A stretch of DNA of 64,000 nucleotides from contig WTXD01000020.1 of assembly GCA_022496205.1 (NCBI GenBank), positions 248,001 to 312,000 of the forward strand. The letters are read 5' to 3'. The notes under the pieces were generated by a model that worked only from the letters and a program-made list of their open reading frames with translations, was not told where the DNA came from and did no database searches. The position numbers and the translations under genes are program-made. The DNA is from Gloeopeniophorella convolvens (Eukaryota > Basidiomycota > Agaricomycetes > Russulales). This document shows, piece by piece, positions 1 to 11,353 of the stretch; position 1 is the stretch's first letter, and each line of letters begins with the position of its first letter.

Positions 1-941
1 TCGAGCTGAATGCTATGGGGCCCAGCTCGAGCGTTCTGCGCTTGTTCCAGTCTTTCCGTGCGCCTTCCCTTTGGAGGCTTTCTTTAACTTTTGTTGCCAC
101 GAATCACGCCGAAGTGGTGTCGCAGTCAAAAAATGCTCCCATAATTCTATCCCACTTTTATCGTATGGGTTCCGCCGTGTTCGTGACCCTTGGACTCGAC
201 ATCAATCGCGGCGACGACCTTTCTTCTACCAAATTCACTGTAGCCGGTTACTCGTCGTGCGGTCCACCCCCCCTCTCATCCCTCCCAAAGTACAACACCG
301 TCATCGAGCTCGAGTTCAAGAACGAGACAGGTGCCGACCATGAAGGTTCGCACGAGATCATCATACGGGAGGCGTGCGCTGCGTTCCGTATGTCGGAGCT
401 TGAAAACCTCTTTGTCTCCTGCCCAAAAATGCGCGATCCTCCACTCTGGACGCGGCAAGTCCTCGAACGGTGCATTAACGTCGTGGAGCTCCACGCCGAT
501 GGGTTGGGAACCGAACCGCTTTTACTATTGATGAAGCCACAAGGTCTTCCGTCCTCCGCATCTCGAACGCGGCCGCACGAAAATCGCGAGTTAGAGGGAA
601 GAGAACAAGATTTCGAGGGCCCGCAGCGCGCGCCGGATGGGTCCGAGTCGCGGAATGCAGGCGGCGCCGCAACTGCAAGCTCAGAGCCAGCGTTGCTCTT
701 CCCCAATCTGACCTATCTTCTCCTTGACGACCTCGATTTCCAACATCCCCACAACGGCGAACGCATCTACAACCTCGTCTTCAAGATAGTCAAACGCCGC
801 AAGCAGTGCGGCGCACGACTTAGGAACCTTCATGTCACCAGATGCAACGTTTCCTCTTACGAGGCGGATTCACTGGAACCGCTAGTACGGAATTTTCGTT
901 GGGACCAGGACGAAGATTCCGAACACGAAACAGACCGATAG
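1..941 (+). CDS. F-box/LRR-like protein, 3' part (5' end outside window)
   Basis: The frame is open from the window edge to a TAG at 939-941 and matches the C-terminal two thirds of the F-box-like proteins at 19-42 kb. Shared features are an LRR-like stretch, a conserved Cys segment (LERCINVVELHADG, compare FQPCTKVISLDLSG in the cluster), an acidic/Ser low-complexity linker, then LLFPNLTYLLL and a terminal block ending in FRWDQDED. The F-box itself should lie upstream of the window. In this family such proteins are presumed substrate adaptors of SCF ubiquitin ligases; that role is inferred from the family. It is the only plus-strand member here. The ATG at 15 is internal to the protein and should not be taken as its start. 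Confidence 0.75.
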   Translation, partial: ELNAMGPSSSVLRLFQSFRAPSLWRLSLTFVATNHAEVVSQSKNAPIILSHFYRMGSAVFVTLGLDINRGDDLSSTKFTVAGYSSCGPPPLSSLPKYNTVIELEFKNETGADHEGSHEIIIREACAAFRMSELENLFVSCPKMRDPPLWTRQVLERCINVVELHADGLGTEPLLLLMKPQGLPSSASRTRPHENRELEGREQDFEGPQRAPDGSESRNAGGAATASSEPALLFPNLTYLLLDDLDFQHPHNGERIYNLVFKIVKRRKQCGARLRNLHVTRCNVSSYEADSLEPLVRNFRWDQDEDSEHETDR

Positions 942-1448
942 GTACGGCGGTGCTATGGGGCCCCGGGGTATGCACGGCTGACTAGATATCCCACATCATA
1001 ATACTTATAAACGGACGGCCTTCCACGACAATATCTCTCGATCTCGTCTATAATCTGGAGCTACGTATTTCATCATATGTTATAAGATACATTTTCGGCC
1101 GGGCCATGCGCCACCGTTGGGATAAGGAGTAACGCAGCAGGGGTAGAAAGATATGTACTTACGATCATATCCTCTCGGCCTTATCTATAATCTGAGGCTA
1201 CGTATCCTATGTATATATTGTCGGATATCTCAGTTAGTTTGCGGTTCATTCGTGCAGCGCGCATTTAAAGATTCTGGGGGGATCGAGTTCAATCATCGTC
1301 TATTGCCAGCAAGAGGCCAGAGGCCCGCTTCCCCCTTTGGACGGCGACGGGGTCTTCCGCGGAAACCGAGGCTCGACACGGTGACCCGTCTGATCCAATC
1401 ATGTTCGCACGATTCAAAACACATGCAGCTATAGGCGCGCGCAGGTCA
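942..1448. other. Gene-free spacer with an imperfect direct repeat
   Basis: No supportable coding sequence. A block around TCTATAATCTGGAGCTACG at about 1046-1068 recurs with a few changes at about 1184-1206, each copy followed by AT-rich sequence. The stretch lies between the 3' ends of two convergent genes. Confidence 0.5.
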
Positions 1449-2913
1449 TCACCGCTCCTGCAGCAACGCACTGCGCAAATAATGCAGCGTCCCGAAACTC
1501 TCCCTCCCGCCGCGTGCGTTCGCGTCCGCGACACCGCCGCCGTCGGGCACGGCACCCCGCCAGCGCCACACCGTGACGTACTTCCACGCGTTCCCGTGCG
1601 GCCGCGCGCCGCGCGGCACGCGCCCGTCTGCGTCGAGCACGCCCGTGTCGAGCTGTGCGGCCGAGTTCGCGTCGAGCTGGAAGAGGTCGACGGTGGCGGG
1701 CGTTGGCTCTGCGCGCACGAGCTCGGGCGGGAGCGCCCCCGCGGCGCCGGGGAGCATGACGAGCTTTAGCGCGCGCGTCTTCGGGTGGATGCGCTCGATC
1801 TGTAGAGTGGGGGTAGGAACGGGGCGGCGGGTAGGGGGGTAGAAGGGCGGCTCACGAGGGCGTCTTTCTCGACTGTCACGTTGAGCGCGGCGAAGTGCCG
1901 CTTGTACGCGAGCACGTCGCCTTCCTGCAACGCCGCGCGCCGCGCGAGATCCGCGAGCTTCCATTCGCGCAGCCCTGCGCTGCTACGTTCCCGCATGCTG
2001 TCAGAGTCTGGCAGGTGTGCGGACGGCGCAAGGCGGCGGGGACAGCAGCGTGACGTACCCTGACTGAGGCTGCTTGCGCGGCGCGGCAGGAGACGCCACC
2101 GTCGTTGCGCCCTGATCTCCGGCGGTGGCCTCTTCTGCCGCGACCCCGAGCTCGGTGGTGTCCCACGCCTCGTCCTTCCACGCTGCGTGGAGCGTGCCCG
2201 CGCGCACGCCCTCCTCGAATTCGGCTAGGACACGTGCATGTGATGGGGCGAGCCAGCCTGTGAAGAGATGGTCCTGGAAGGTCCGCATCGCTGCCAGGAA
2301 ATGTGGATCGGTGAAATGCGTTGGATCTATATCGCGGGATTGCCCGCCCCTGTCGCTGGGGGAGCTGCATGCGGGCCGGGAGGCCGATGGCATTAAAGAG
2401 GGCCCTCCAGATGGTGCGTGCGCTGAAGTTGACCCTGAGTCCTGCGACGCTTGAAGTGCAGGGTGTGAAGCGTCCAGCTCGGGTTTGAAGTTAAGCGCAG
2501 CGGATCGGGGGAGCAGAAGCGCCAGGCGCTCTCGTGCTGCGGGAGAAAGCATTTGCCAGACTTTCGCGTTGACGATATCCTGTGGGTACACCCAGGACAC
2601 AGCACCGAGCGGGGAGCAAGGACATGCACCATTCGTGGGTGAGTGATTCAAGACGTATGCAGGTAAGCTAGCGCACGCTCATGTTGAGTCGCGTCAACTC
2701 GCTCTTGGGTTCGTTCAGCAGGATTCGCAGGTCTTCCGCTGCATCCTGTGGCGCCGGTGCGGCTGTGCCAGCTTGCGCAGTGGCGCTAGTAGCTTTGGAT
2801 TTGGCGGTGCGTTTGCTGTTCCTGGTCACAGGCAGCTCCGGAGGTTGTTCGGCAGCGGCGAGAGCACGAGCAGATAGCCGTGCTTGCCGGCGGGGACGAG
2901 ATGACTCCGACAT
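1449..2913 (-). CDS. Asx-homology (ASXH/DEUBAD-like) domain protein
   Basis: Four exons (2913-2677, 2579-2059, 1997-1856, 1799-1449) give 416 aa. The N-terminus is basic and Ala-rich. Residues of about 65 onward read LLNEPKSELTRLNMS and, across the first intron, DIVNAKVWQMLSPAARERL then LLP. A Ser/Pro-rich insert follows, then HFTDPHFLAAMRTFQDHL. This order matches the Asx homology domain (a PKS..L start, a W..LSP..R..L..LLP helix pair, an F..D..F..A...FQ..L helix). In animals ASX/ASXL proteins with this domain activate the BAP1/Calypso deubiquitinase acting on histone H2A; a similar chromatin role here is inferred. The C-terminal third is conserved-looking but unassigned. The introns are 55-100 nt with GT-AG ends. 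The upstream 730 bp is shared with the divergent gene at 3647. Confidence 0.78.
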
Positions 2914-3646
2914 CTGAGTAGTTCAGGAGAAAGCCTGTTGAAGGGCTGCACGAAATAAGGCGCCGAGGTCCAGCGTAAGTGGCGTATACAGCTTCTTGCT
3001 AGATTCTGCTTCTGTCCGAAGAGCAGGCAACTCCGAGGTGCTAACAACGGCACCCTGGAAGTGAGTTGCGCCCGTGATTGCAACTGGGAGGGGCGTGTTG
3101 GCAACGTTGCGTAGAGAAGGCTGTAAATGAGGCAGAACACAAGTTCTGGGCGGCCGTCAGCTTGCTCTCTACGAATTGGAGTCGGACATCAGCGCATCAG
3201 CGCGTTTGGACGCAGGCGGCTTCCCACCCACTACCGGCATCGAGGGTTTTTCCCTCGGATTGGAGACGAGCGCGTTGCCGGTCGTTTGGGTGAAAAATGG
3301 AAAGAGAATGACGGAGGCGCGCTTATATGGCTTTGGTTGTGTTTAGTTGTCAAGCGACTCCGTCTTGTATTTCACTTCGCATAGGACGCGACCCGCCGGC
3401 GACGTGCGCCTCCGTGTTCTCTTCCCTTTTCTCCTGCTCGTCCGCTTGCTCGACAACGCCGGCCGTTGCACTGCGTGTCCCTCGACGTACAGAGGAGCGC
3501 CGACCGGGCCTTTATCTTTCCTTCTCATCACCCGCGCGCTGTTCCGCTCCTTCCCGTCACCATAGTCACTCGCCAACCCGTGCTCTCGCTGCTCAGCTTG
3601 CTTTCCACTCCAAGTACTTTCTTCCCCGTCTACCTTCTCTTTTCTT
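2914..3646. promoter_or_regulatory. Divergent promoter region
   Basis: About 730 bp between two genes that start away from each other. The half nearest 3647 (roughly 3400-3640) is rich in C and T on the plus strand, as is common just upstream of basidiomycete starts. No TATA box stands out. Short ORFs here have no conserved look. Confidence 0.4.
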
Positions 3647-6374
3647 ATGGCCGCACCTCTACCTACCGGTCAGCGCTCCCAGCCTGCGCGCGAGCCCGTA
3701 CACAGTCGCAGCTCAAATACGCTCCGCGCCTCCGTCCTTGACGCGGCATTGGAATTGGGTTTTGGCACAAGTCGCGCCGTGGAAAATTGGATGTTCAATG
3801 CAGTAGAAGAGGATGATGAAGAAGTGAGTGCCTGCTTTCCGTTTTCTCGTCACCCTTTCCCAGGGGAGATGCCGTGCTTGATGTTCCTGGACCTGGACGG
3901 AATCTGTCACCAATGCAGTGCAGAGCAAATCCCATCGGATGTGGTATGATGGCATCCCCGCATCTTTCTGCTTTGCAGAGCTTGGGGATTGGCTTTTAGC
4001 TCTTCTGCGGCTAGACAGAGCTCTGAGCTTTGAGGCCGAAGCCTTGCGGTGCCTTCTGGCGCCTCTTTTGCAGACACCTTTGTTCCCAGTCCACTCTAGT
4101 GCTTCGACTTCTCAGTCAGTGCACCTATACCGCGTAGAATGTGTATGCCTTGACGAAAACACACAATCTTTTCTGTCGTCTAACTCCGTCCAGTTCCGTT
4201 TTCTGATCACTCGTCTCTAACAGGATATCGTAACGCCTGCCTTGACTTCTGCCTCTGCGGCAACTTCCGACGAATCGTCGCCATCTATCCCTACCCACCA
4301 CCGCAACCTCGCAATTCACTTTGTTGTTCCTCCTCCTCAGCCTGCGGATCCCTTGTCTACTTTCCCCATCGATGCTAATCTCATCCGCGCACCCTCTGAC
4401 GACTCTCACTCGGACCCCATGCGTGAACCTCACAGAAAGCTGCGAAAGGCGCGCAAGGAGGGTCATGAGAGTGACGGAGGACACCTCGGCGATGGCGGAA
4501 AGAAGAAAAAAGATAAGAAGGACAAGAAAAAGGACAAGAAGGAGAACCTCAACGTTGCCCCGGAGATGGACTACGAGTCCGACCACGGCCACATTTCAGA
4601 CGCGTTAAAGAAAGGCTCCAAAAAGAAGAAGAAAGATAAAAAGACGGAGAAGGCCGTCGACGGCTATGCGACGGACGCGTCGACCAGGTCGTACTTCAAG
4701 GCAGCGAAGAAGGTGACCAATGTCCAGACAGAGGACGGTGAACTATCGGATGGTGGTTATTTGTCAGAGGCCTCGGTCAAGAAGAAGAGATCCTTCTTTC
4801 GTCTTGGCTCGCGCTCCTCCTCGCGCAAAGGTGGTACGACAGACGCTGTAGCACCTCCGCCTGTCCCTGCCTTGCCGCCGTTGCCGCTCCCGATCGCAGA
4901 GCGGTTCGCACGGAGCCCAGCACCGTCGTTTGACCTACCGGATGGCGGCTATTCGAGAGGTGCTACACCGATCCCAACACCTTCACCAATTCCACCGCCT
5001 GTATTAGCGCCTGTTGCCTCGACCCCATTACCTGCCGATGATCGAGCCATGTCCCCGCTGCCCTCAATGGACAATATCCGCAGTGCGGCTGCCTCACCTC
5101 TCAGCGTTCGCCCAAGTGTAGAAACGTTGACTTCCTCTAATACTTCCCACGATAGCGACCAGCACTCATATGGCCTGTCTCCTGTTCAGTCTCATGAAGT
5201 TGCCTACGATCTGTCCCCCATCCGATCACGAGAGGATGAGGTTCGGGCGTTGTCACCTGTCCCTCCTCATGATCAGGCCCCCAGCCCCGCCCCCGCAATG
5301 CGTCGGCACGGCGTCCGCTTCACTCCTTCGACTCGCTTCAGCCCTTCAGACCTGAGTTTTCCTATGCCACCCTCCCCACCTCTCATTACGGTCGTTCCCG
5401 AGAAGCCTCCACGTCCGAAGATCTCCTTGCCGATTACCTCCACGCTGAATCCGACCTCGCCCTCACTTCCCGCCTCGCCCGTACCCCCCATCCTGCGCGC
5501 GTCGTCCCCCTTATCGGCACCGCCCGAATCACGGCCCTTCTTCGTCCGCCCGCTCCGCACACGCAGAGCGCCATCCCCGCTGATGTTGCCCCCCTCTCCA
5601 TCCCCGTTTCTCCGCGGAAACTCGCCTGCACTATCCGACTACTCGGTCATCTCCTCGTCCGAGTTCCTCGTCCCGAGCCCTCGCGCGCGCTTTATCGAAG
5701 ATCTGCCACCGCCATCGCCACCCCCACAAGGTCCGTTGCCCGACGTGCCCTCTCCGCAGCCGTCCGGTCCGGGCCTCTTTGCGCAGCCAATCCCAGCCAT
5801 CAAACGCGGGCGCGAGCTACCGTTCCCTCAGCGCGGCGTCCTGCCTGCCGACGAGGCATCCCAGCTCATCGAGCGCACCGAGCGCACGCGGCAGCAGGCG
5901 ATCGCGCGGCGCGCGGCAGGTGAGGAGGACGCGTGGCCCTCCGATGCGCCGCTGGACTTGGACGGCGCCGTGTCCGGGTGGCTCGATGCAGACGCAGATG
6001 ACGATGACGAGCCCGTACGCGCGGACATCGCGCAGTTCTACCTCTTCGCGCCGGACGACGCGCACGCACGCTCGCTGCCCCCCGACCTCAACGCGGCGCC
6101 CGCGCAGCGCTGGCTCGACGTCCCCGACGACGAACGCTCGAACTACACCGCGAGCGCGCGCGGGAGCCGCATCCCGTCCATGCAATCGCGCGGCGAGACC
6201 GAGTCGTTCTACTTCGACGACGAGGGAGCGGACAGCGCGTCGCGGCTGTCGCGCGCGAGCTTTGTCGACGACGAGCGCAGTCGCGAGATGCGCGCGCGCT
6301 TGATTGCGCGCGTCGATGCGATGTACGGCGCGGAGCTTGCCATTCCGCCCGTGCCGCCACTGCGCACGTCGTGA
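3647..6374 (+). CDS. Long disordered Lys/Pro-rich protein with DGGY-type repeats
   Basis: Exon 1 (3647-3823, ending in an acidic EEDDEE) joins exon 2 (4224-6374, starting DIVTPALTS) in phase 0, giving 775 aa. The intron of about 400 nt is long for this genome, so a missed small exon or alternative splicing is possible. The N-terminal segment has a short folded-looking helix (VLDAALELGFGTSRAVENW). Residues of about 130-260 hold degenerate repeats built on a D/S-G-G-Y/H core (ESDGGHLGDGG, ESDHGHISDALKKG, DGYATDASTRS, LSDGGYLSEAS, DGGYSRGAT) separated by KKKDKK tracts. A long Pro/Ser-rich region follows, then a C-terminal block with acidic and Arg-rich patches. No catalytic domain is seen; I do not recognise the family. 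The Lys tracts could act in nuclear import or nucleic-acid contact (inference). Confidence 0.72.
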
Positions 6375-7570
6375 ACCCCCTCCCCTCCCCCGTCTTGTTT
6401 TCTCGTTGGGAAGGCCGCTGGGAGGCCCGCGCACAGCATTCTTTCGATTCTTTCCTTCCTCTCTCTGGTTGCTTGCTTGCGGTTTTCCTTTGAATACTGC
6501 ACACGGCGCTGCGCACTAGAAGTGCCCCGCGCCAGATATAACAACCCCCATACACGCACGCACACACACACGCACTTTCGCCCTGGCGGTATGTTCGATT
6601 TGCCACTACCTAGTATACCACCTGCTCCGGCACCCCACCCGCTCGTTCGTCCCGCTTCGCTTCGTTTCCTGTATCTATAAACGTCTGCTACATGCATATA
6701 GTGCTATCATACATCGCGCGCGCGCTTATCTCGAAGAAGCATCAACACTCTCGAGCGAGCGAACGTCGACGCCTTCGACGCGGTGTTGCTCGTGGACGCG
6801 CCTCGTGGCGCACGTCTGGGCTCTCGACCTGCCCATCGAGCGGACATAACGCAGCGGAGTTGACGTCGGGCACCGAGTCAACAACAACGCAGGCGGGACC
6901 CTGCACGTCAGCGCGCCCCGTCCTCGTGCTGCGTTGCCGGTATGATGCACTTGCCAATTTTGCCCAATAACCGTAAAATGAATTTCAGCGCTCCACAAGG
7001 CTCGAAATGTCCGACTTTGGCTTTTGCGGTGGGGCGCAGAACCGAGCCCGCACGGAGCGGGAGAGGAGCCTCATTGGCCTTGGCATGGTGCCTGGTGCCT
7101 TGGATCCTGCGATCGGTAGCTGGAGTGGAGAAGAGAGATTGCCAGGATGCGTCGAAGGGCGAATGATGGGGCTTCCGCGGTTCGAGGACCCTCGCGTGCT
7201 CCGCAATGCGAAACGGGGTCGTCCACGACAAACTATGCCCGAGGTTGCGCCGCCTGGCGCGCTCGGTGGTAATGATAGGCTAACTTGAACCGGAAGGTTC
7301 AGGATGAAAGGATTATACGTGACTGATTCATTTTGTGCCTCCAGGCTATGCATATACAATCGTGGCGGTACGAGTACACTACAGCGCCCAACCATCTCTC
7401 CATTATACACGTACAAGAACATGCGCCCACTAAAGAGTATCAGAGTACGAAAGCGAAAAAGGAAAAGGAAAAAGGTAAGATGGTCGTGTAGTGTCAGATA
7501 TCAAAGTCGTAAAACTTGTAAGCGTGCCAGTGTTTCCAGAGATTCGGGACAGGCGGGGGTCGTGATCCAT
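6375..7570. other. Intergenic region with a CA microsatellite
   Basis: Spacer between the 3' ends of convergent genes. It contains a short (AC)n tract at about 6551-6575, a CG run at about 6717-6725 and an A-rich stretch near 7450. The ORFs here have no family features. Confidence 0.5.
6551..6575. repeat. AC microsatellite
   Basis: Interrupted ACGC/ACAC dinucleotide run downstream of the disordered-protein gene. Confidence 0.8.
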
Positions 7571-9840
7571 TCAGATCTTCTCGCGCTGCTGCGAGGACGG
7601 GTCTTCGTACACGCCGCTGCCCGTCGCGCTCGAGTGACGCTCGGCCTTCTCGAGATGTGGGTCCTGGCTCGCCGCGAGCGGTTTCTTCGCCTGGTCTGCG
7701 CGCGTGCGCTCGATGAGGTCGCGCCGATTCGCGTAGCCCGGCGGAGCCCAGGAGCGCGAGTTCCACGGCTTGCAGTTCGGGTCGTTGTACATCATGTCGA
7801 CAGCCTCGAGAGTAATGTCGGATGACTCGTAAAGGAAGAAGTATACGAAGACGGCTCCGGCGAGATTGCATGCTACGTAGGTAATGTGTGAGCGTCTAGG
7901 GGAGCGGTGGAACGAGAGGGGATAGCACGTACAAGCAAAGATGTATCCGTAGCGGTATTGGATGTCACCGACGATGAAGGGGGTGAAGAAGGCAAGGAGG
8001 AAGTTCCAGAACCAGTTTGACGCCGTCGCAAGAGCACCTTGCTTGGCACGAGTCCGCGTTGGGAATGTCTCGCCGATTAGGATCCAGATGCCCCTGCGGA
8101 GATCATCAGCCCATGGTCGTCAGGCAGGGAAAAAATTGAAGCGTACGGTGCCCATGTCATTGCGTAGCCCCAGATGAACATGCAAGCAGAGACGATCATC
8201 ACTAGACAACCCATGAATAAGCGCGCTCTCGCAGCGAGAGAAAGGCATCGTACAGTCACCAATGCCCTCATGGGTCTGAGGATTCTTAGCGGTTCCAGCT
8301 GTAGCGAACACGAAGAGCCATGCAGATTGCCAGATTCCACCAAGGATCAGGGGAATGCGGCGGCCAAACTGACAAAGCGGCATATGAGCTTCTGCCCAGG
8401 AACCGAGCGAAATGCGCGCGCACCTTCTCCATGATGTACAAGCCGCCGAAGGTGCAGACGAAGTTGACGGCACCGAGGATGATCTGAGTTACGAAGGAGT
8501 CCGAGATGCCGACAGAGGTGAAGATCGTCGCGCCGTAATAGAAGAAGTAGTTCGCGCCCGTGAGTTGTTGCAGTGATTGCAAGGTCATGCCTGTTCACAA
8601 CCGTACATAAGCATGATGTATCAGCGCAACAACACAAAAAGGCTTACCAAGGAACGTGCGATAAAGAGTCTTGTTCTCAAACCGGAAGCAGTCGAGCCAT
8701 CCAGCGCGCATGTTCTTCTCAAATTCGACACGCTCGCGGATCTCCTCGACTTCGCGGCGGATGATGTAGTCATCCTCGGCTTCAGCTGCCTTGACACCAC
8801 GCGTGACTGCGAGCGCGCGCTGGGCTTCGACAATGTGTCCGCGCGCCGCGAGCCAACGAGGAGACTCCGGCATAAACTGGATCCCACCGGCCAGGATCGC
8901 CGGCCAGATGAAACCAATGCCCACGACGGTGCGCCACGACCCGGCTCCGGACATGTCGCGCGTTCCGATCGAGATGCAGTCTGCGCGTCAGCAATATGAC
9001 GTCAGCCACGCGACTCCACCACAAACAAGGGTTGGATAACGCACATGCGACGAGGATGCCGAGAGTGATGAACAGCTGGTAGGTGGCGCTGCGGGTAAAG
9101 TGGGGCGTCCAATCAGTTCAGCTGTCCAGGCGTCTGATACCCCACATGTACTCACGTCATGGCACCCCGGATCTGTGGGGGCGCCGTCTCGGCCTGATAC
9201 ATGGGCACGGCAGCCGAGAGCGCACCAACACCCAGACCGGCAACGAGACGGCCAACAGCGAACTGCGCCCATTCAGAGTCGGACGTGATCTGGACAATGA
9301 CGCCGATGCAGAAGATGAGGCACTCCACTTGCATGGCGCGGCGACGGCCGAGGAAGTCAGCGGTCCTAAAGATAACTCGTGTGAGAGGGGTATGATAGGA
9401 TTTCTGAGGACATACGGTGCACCGGCAAGGGCTCCGATGAGCGTCCCGATGGAAAGCAACGATACGACAAGACCTTCGCGCACCCTGGAGAACGCACATG
9501 TCGCTACGTCTCCGGGCGTCCCGCATTGTGCGAATCGCAGCAAGAAGTCCTTCATGAGAAGGATATCGGAAATTTGACCCGTGTCATACTGATATCAAAG
9601 AGTCAGTCATGCATACACCCGTGGGGCTTAGTCTTGGACGTACACCGAAGATGAACTGTGTGAAGCGTTAGCGTCATTTAGGTATCACTATATGGTGCAC
9701 ACGACGTACTCCTCCCATCGATGCGATCATGGCCAACATGACCGAGACGTACCCAATGGGTACGCCTTGACTGTGGACTACGATGAGCTTCCGGAAGCGA
9801 GTGCATAGCGAAGAACAACGCACATGTAGAACAGCGCCAT
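7571..9840 (-). CDS. MFS sugar (monosaccharide/quinate-type) transporter
   Basis: Twelve exons sum to 547 aa, the usual size for fungal hexose transporters with 12 membrane spans. Diagnostic motifs appear in order: FIFGYDTGQIS in the first span, DFLGRRRAM (loop 2-3), [43 protein letters not shown] before the central loop, [13 protein letters not shown] (span 7), [11 protein letters not shown] (second loop), [15 protein letters not shown] and a hydrophilic tail with [16 protein letters not shown]. It should import monosaccharides or related polyols by proton symport at the plasma membrane; substrate cannot be read from sequence. Exon 1 (9840-9824) is 17 nt and exon 3 (9655-9644) is a 12-nt exon coding FIFG. 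All junctions keep frame with GT-AG introns. Confidence 0.92.
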
Positions 9841-11353
9841 GGTCTGCGTGCAGAAGGGTGGAGTGGAGCTGTGTTGGGCGTGAAAAAGTAAGGCGGGGTA
9901 ATCGAACCGGGCGAGGGTGGGGAAGGAAAGCGCGTCCCCGGTACGGCTTTTGAATGATTCTGGCCGAACCCACCAGCGTCTCAGAAGATGACATCACCGT
10001 CAGGGACGATAGACGAGCGCGAACGCGCTGGCCGACAGACACCTGCATAGATCAAACCGTTTAGCCTCCGGGGGTCCGGCCCCCGCGAGCACACGATGCC
10101 CTGCGGATGCTCCGGAGAGGACGTACAAACTCTGCTACATCTGCAGAAAAAATTTGCAGCTTCCAGTCCCTCCCGCAACTCCGCCGAAGTCCTCGGACGA
10201 TCAGACATTGCTGGATGGTACTCGCGCGCCTCGTTCCTGCATATTGATCACGACTGGGCGTTTTTGTCTCTCGCCTGTGCCAGCTGGCGAGAGGCGACTT
10301 GCGGCACCGGCGGCGAGCCAAAGAGCCGCGGGTTGGTTCCGGAAGCTTGTCTTGTGCATGTGAGCGTCTCGGTTGTGGTGGAGTGAGCAACCCTCGGCGT
10401 CATCATCCTGGTCGAAGGCCGACGTGGGGAAATTTCAAATCGGCACCGACTCGCCTTCCCTTTTCGGCATTGCGGGTGGCAGCCGTGCACAGTGCACACC
10501 CCCACCGCTTCTTCTGTAAACAAATCTGCATGACTGCGGCCGCGGTTGACAGTGTCGAGATTAATCGGTAAATAAATGTTAGTAGCTGAACAACTTTTTA
10601 GAGAGATGCTCTTCGGTCTTCCTCTGAGTCCTGTCGAATCTGCAATGTAGGCTCCCGAACTTCTGGAGGGCTCTCTGAGCAACGTAAGCTGTACGGAACG
10701 ATTTAGGTTCATTGCGGATTCGCGAGCGGGACGCAGCGGTCAGCGTCTAGTATTCTGAATCCTACATGAGGCTCCACGAACGTCGCCTCAGGCACGCCAT
10801 GAGTAGTCTTGCATGACTGATGAGGCTGACCCAGCCCGAAAGGCGACTAAAGAGGCAAACATATTCGAGAATTGAGTGGACGGATTACAGGGTTTCACGG
10901 TCATGGGACAGCGAGCGCGGAAGAGCGCGTAAGATCGATTGAGCGGTCAAGAGCCGGTCAGAGTGCGCATAAGCACGGCGCCTCGGGCGAAGATTGGGGA
11001 TAGGGTTAGTGCGTTTCGGCAGAACCATTGAGCTGGCCGTTGAGAGCTTGTTGACAAAGGCCTTCAAGTCGCGCCATCTTGAAGAATGATTGAACACGTC
11101 TCATGACGAGGTAGCACATGCAGACCGGCGGTGTTGAAAGGGAATATGCAAGGGTTGCAACTAGTGGGCGCTTGGGTAGTTGTAGGAAGAGCACGATGTG
11201 GATGATAGCAATCTAGGCTGAGAAGTAGAGGGTTGCTCAGAGAAAAAGATGGCGGCTTCGCGTGGCTCCGGATGTTCGTGGTCCGACATTCTCCGTTGCC
11301 CTCGGCGCTAAGCGCTAAGCGCAAGCCCCTGCCATCGAAACAGGTCGCACCAT
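9841..11353. other. Gene-poor stretch between sugar transporter and LINE
   Basis: About 1.5 kb with only unconvincing ORFs (10096-10386 +, 10248-10712 -), which lack family features and supporting splice structure. The first part is the promoter of the sugar transporter. The last 15 bases are the 5' target-site copy of the LINE. Confidence 0.45.
11341..11353. repeat. 5' target-site duplication of LINE
   Basis: CAGGTCGCACCAT here is repeated exactly at 13304-13316, directly after the poly-A tail. It therefore flanks the element and marks an insertion by target-primed reverse transcription. Preceding A residues may extend the match by a few bases. Confidence 0.9.

Noticed and set aside
10096..10712. 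Small ORFs between the sugar transporter and the LINE
   Set aside because: Overlapping on opposite strands, no conserved motifs, no splice support.
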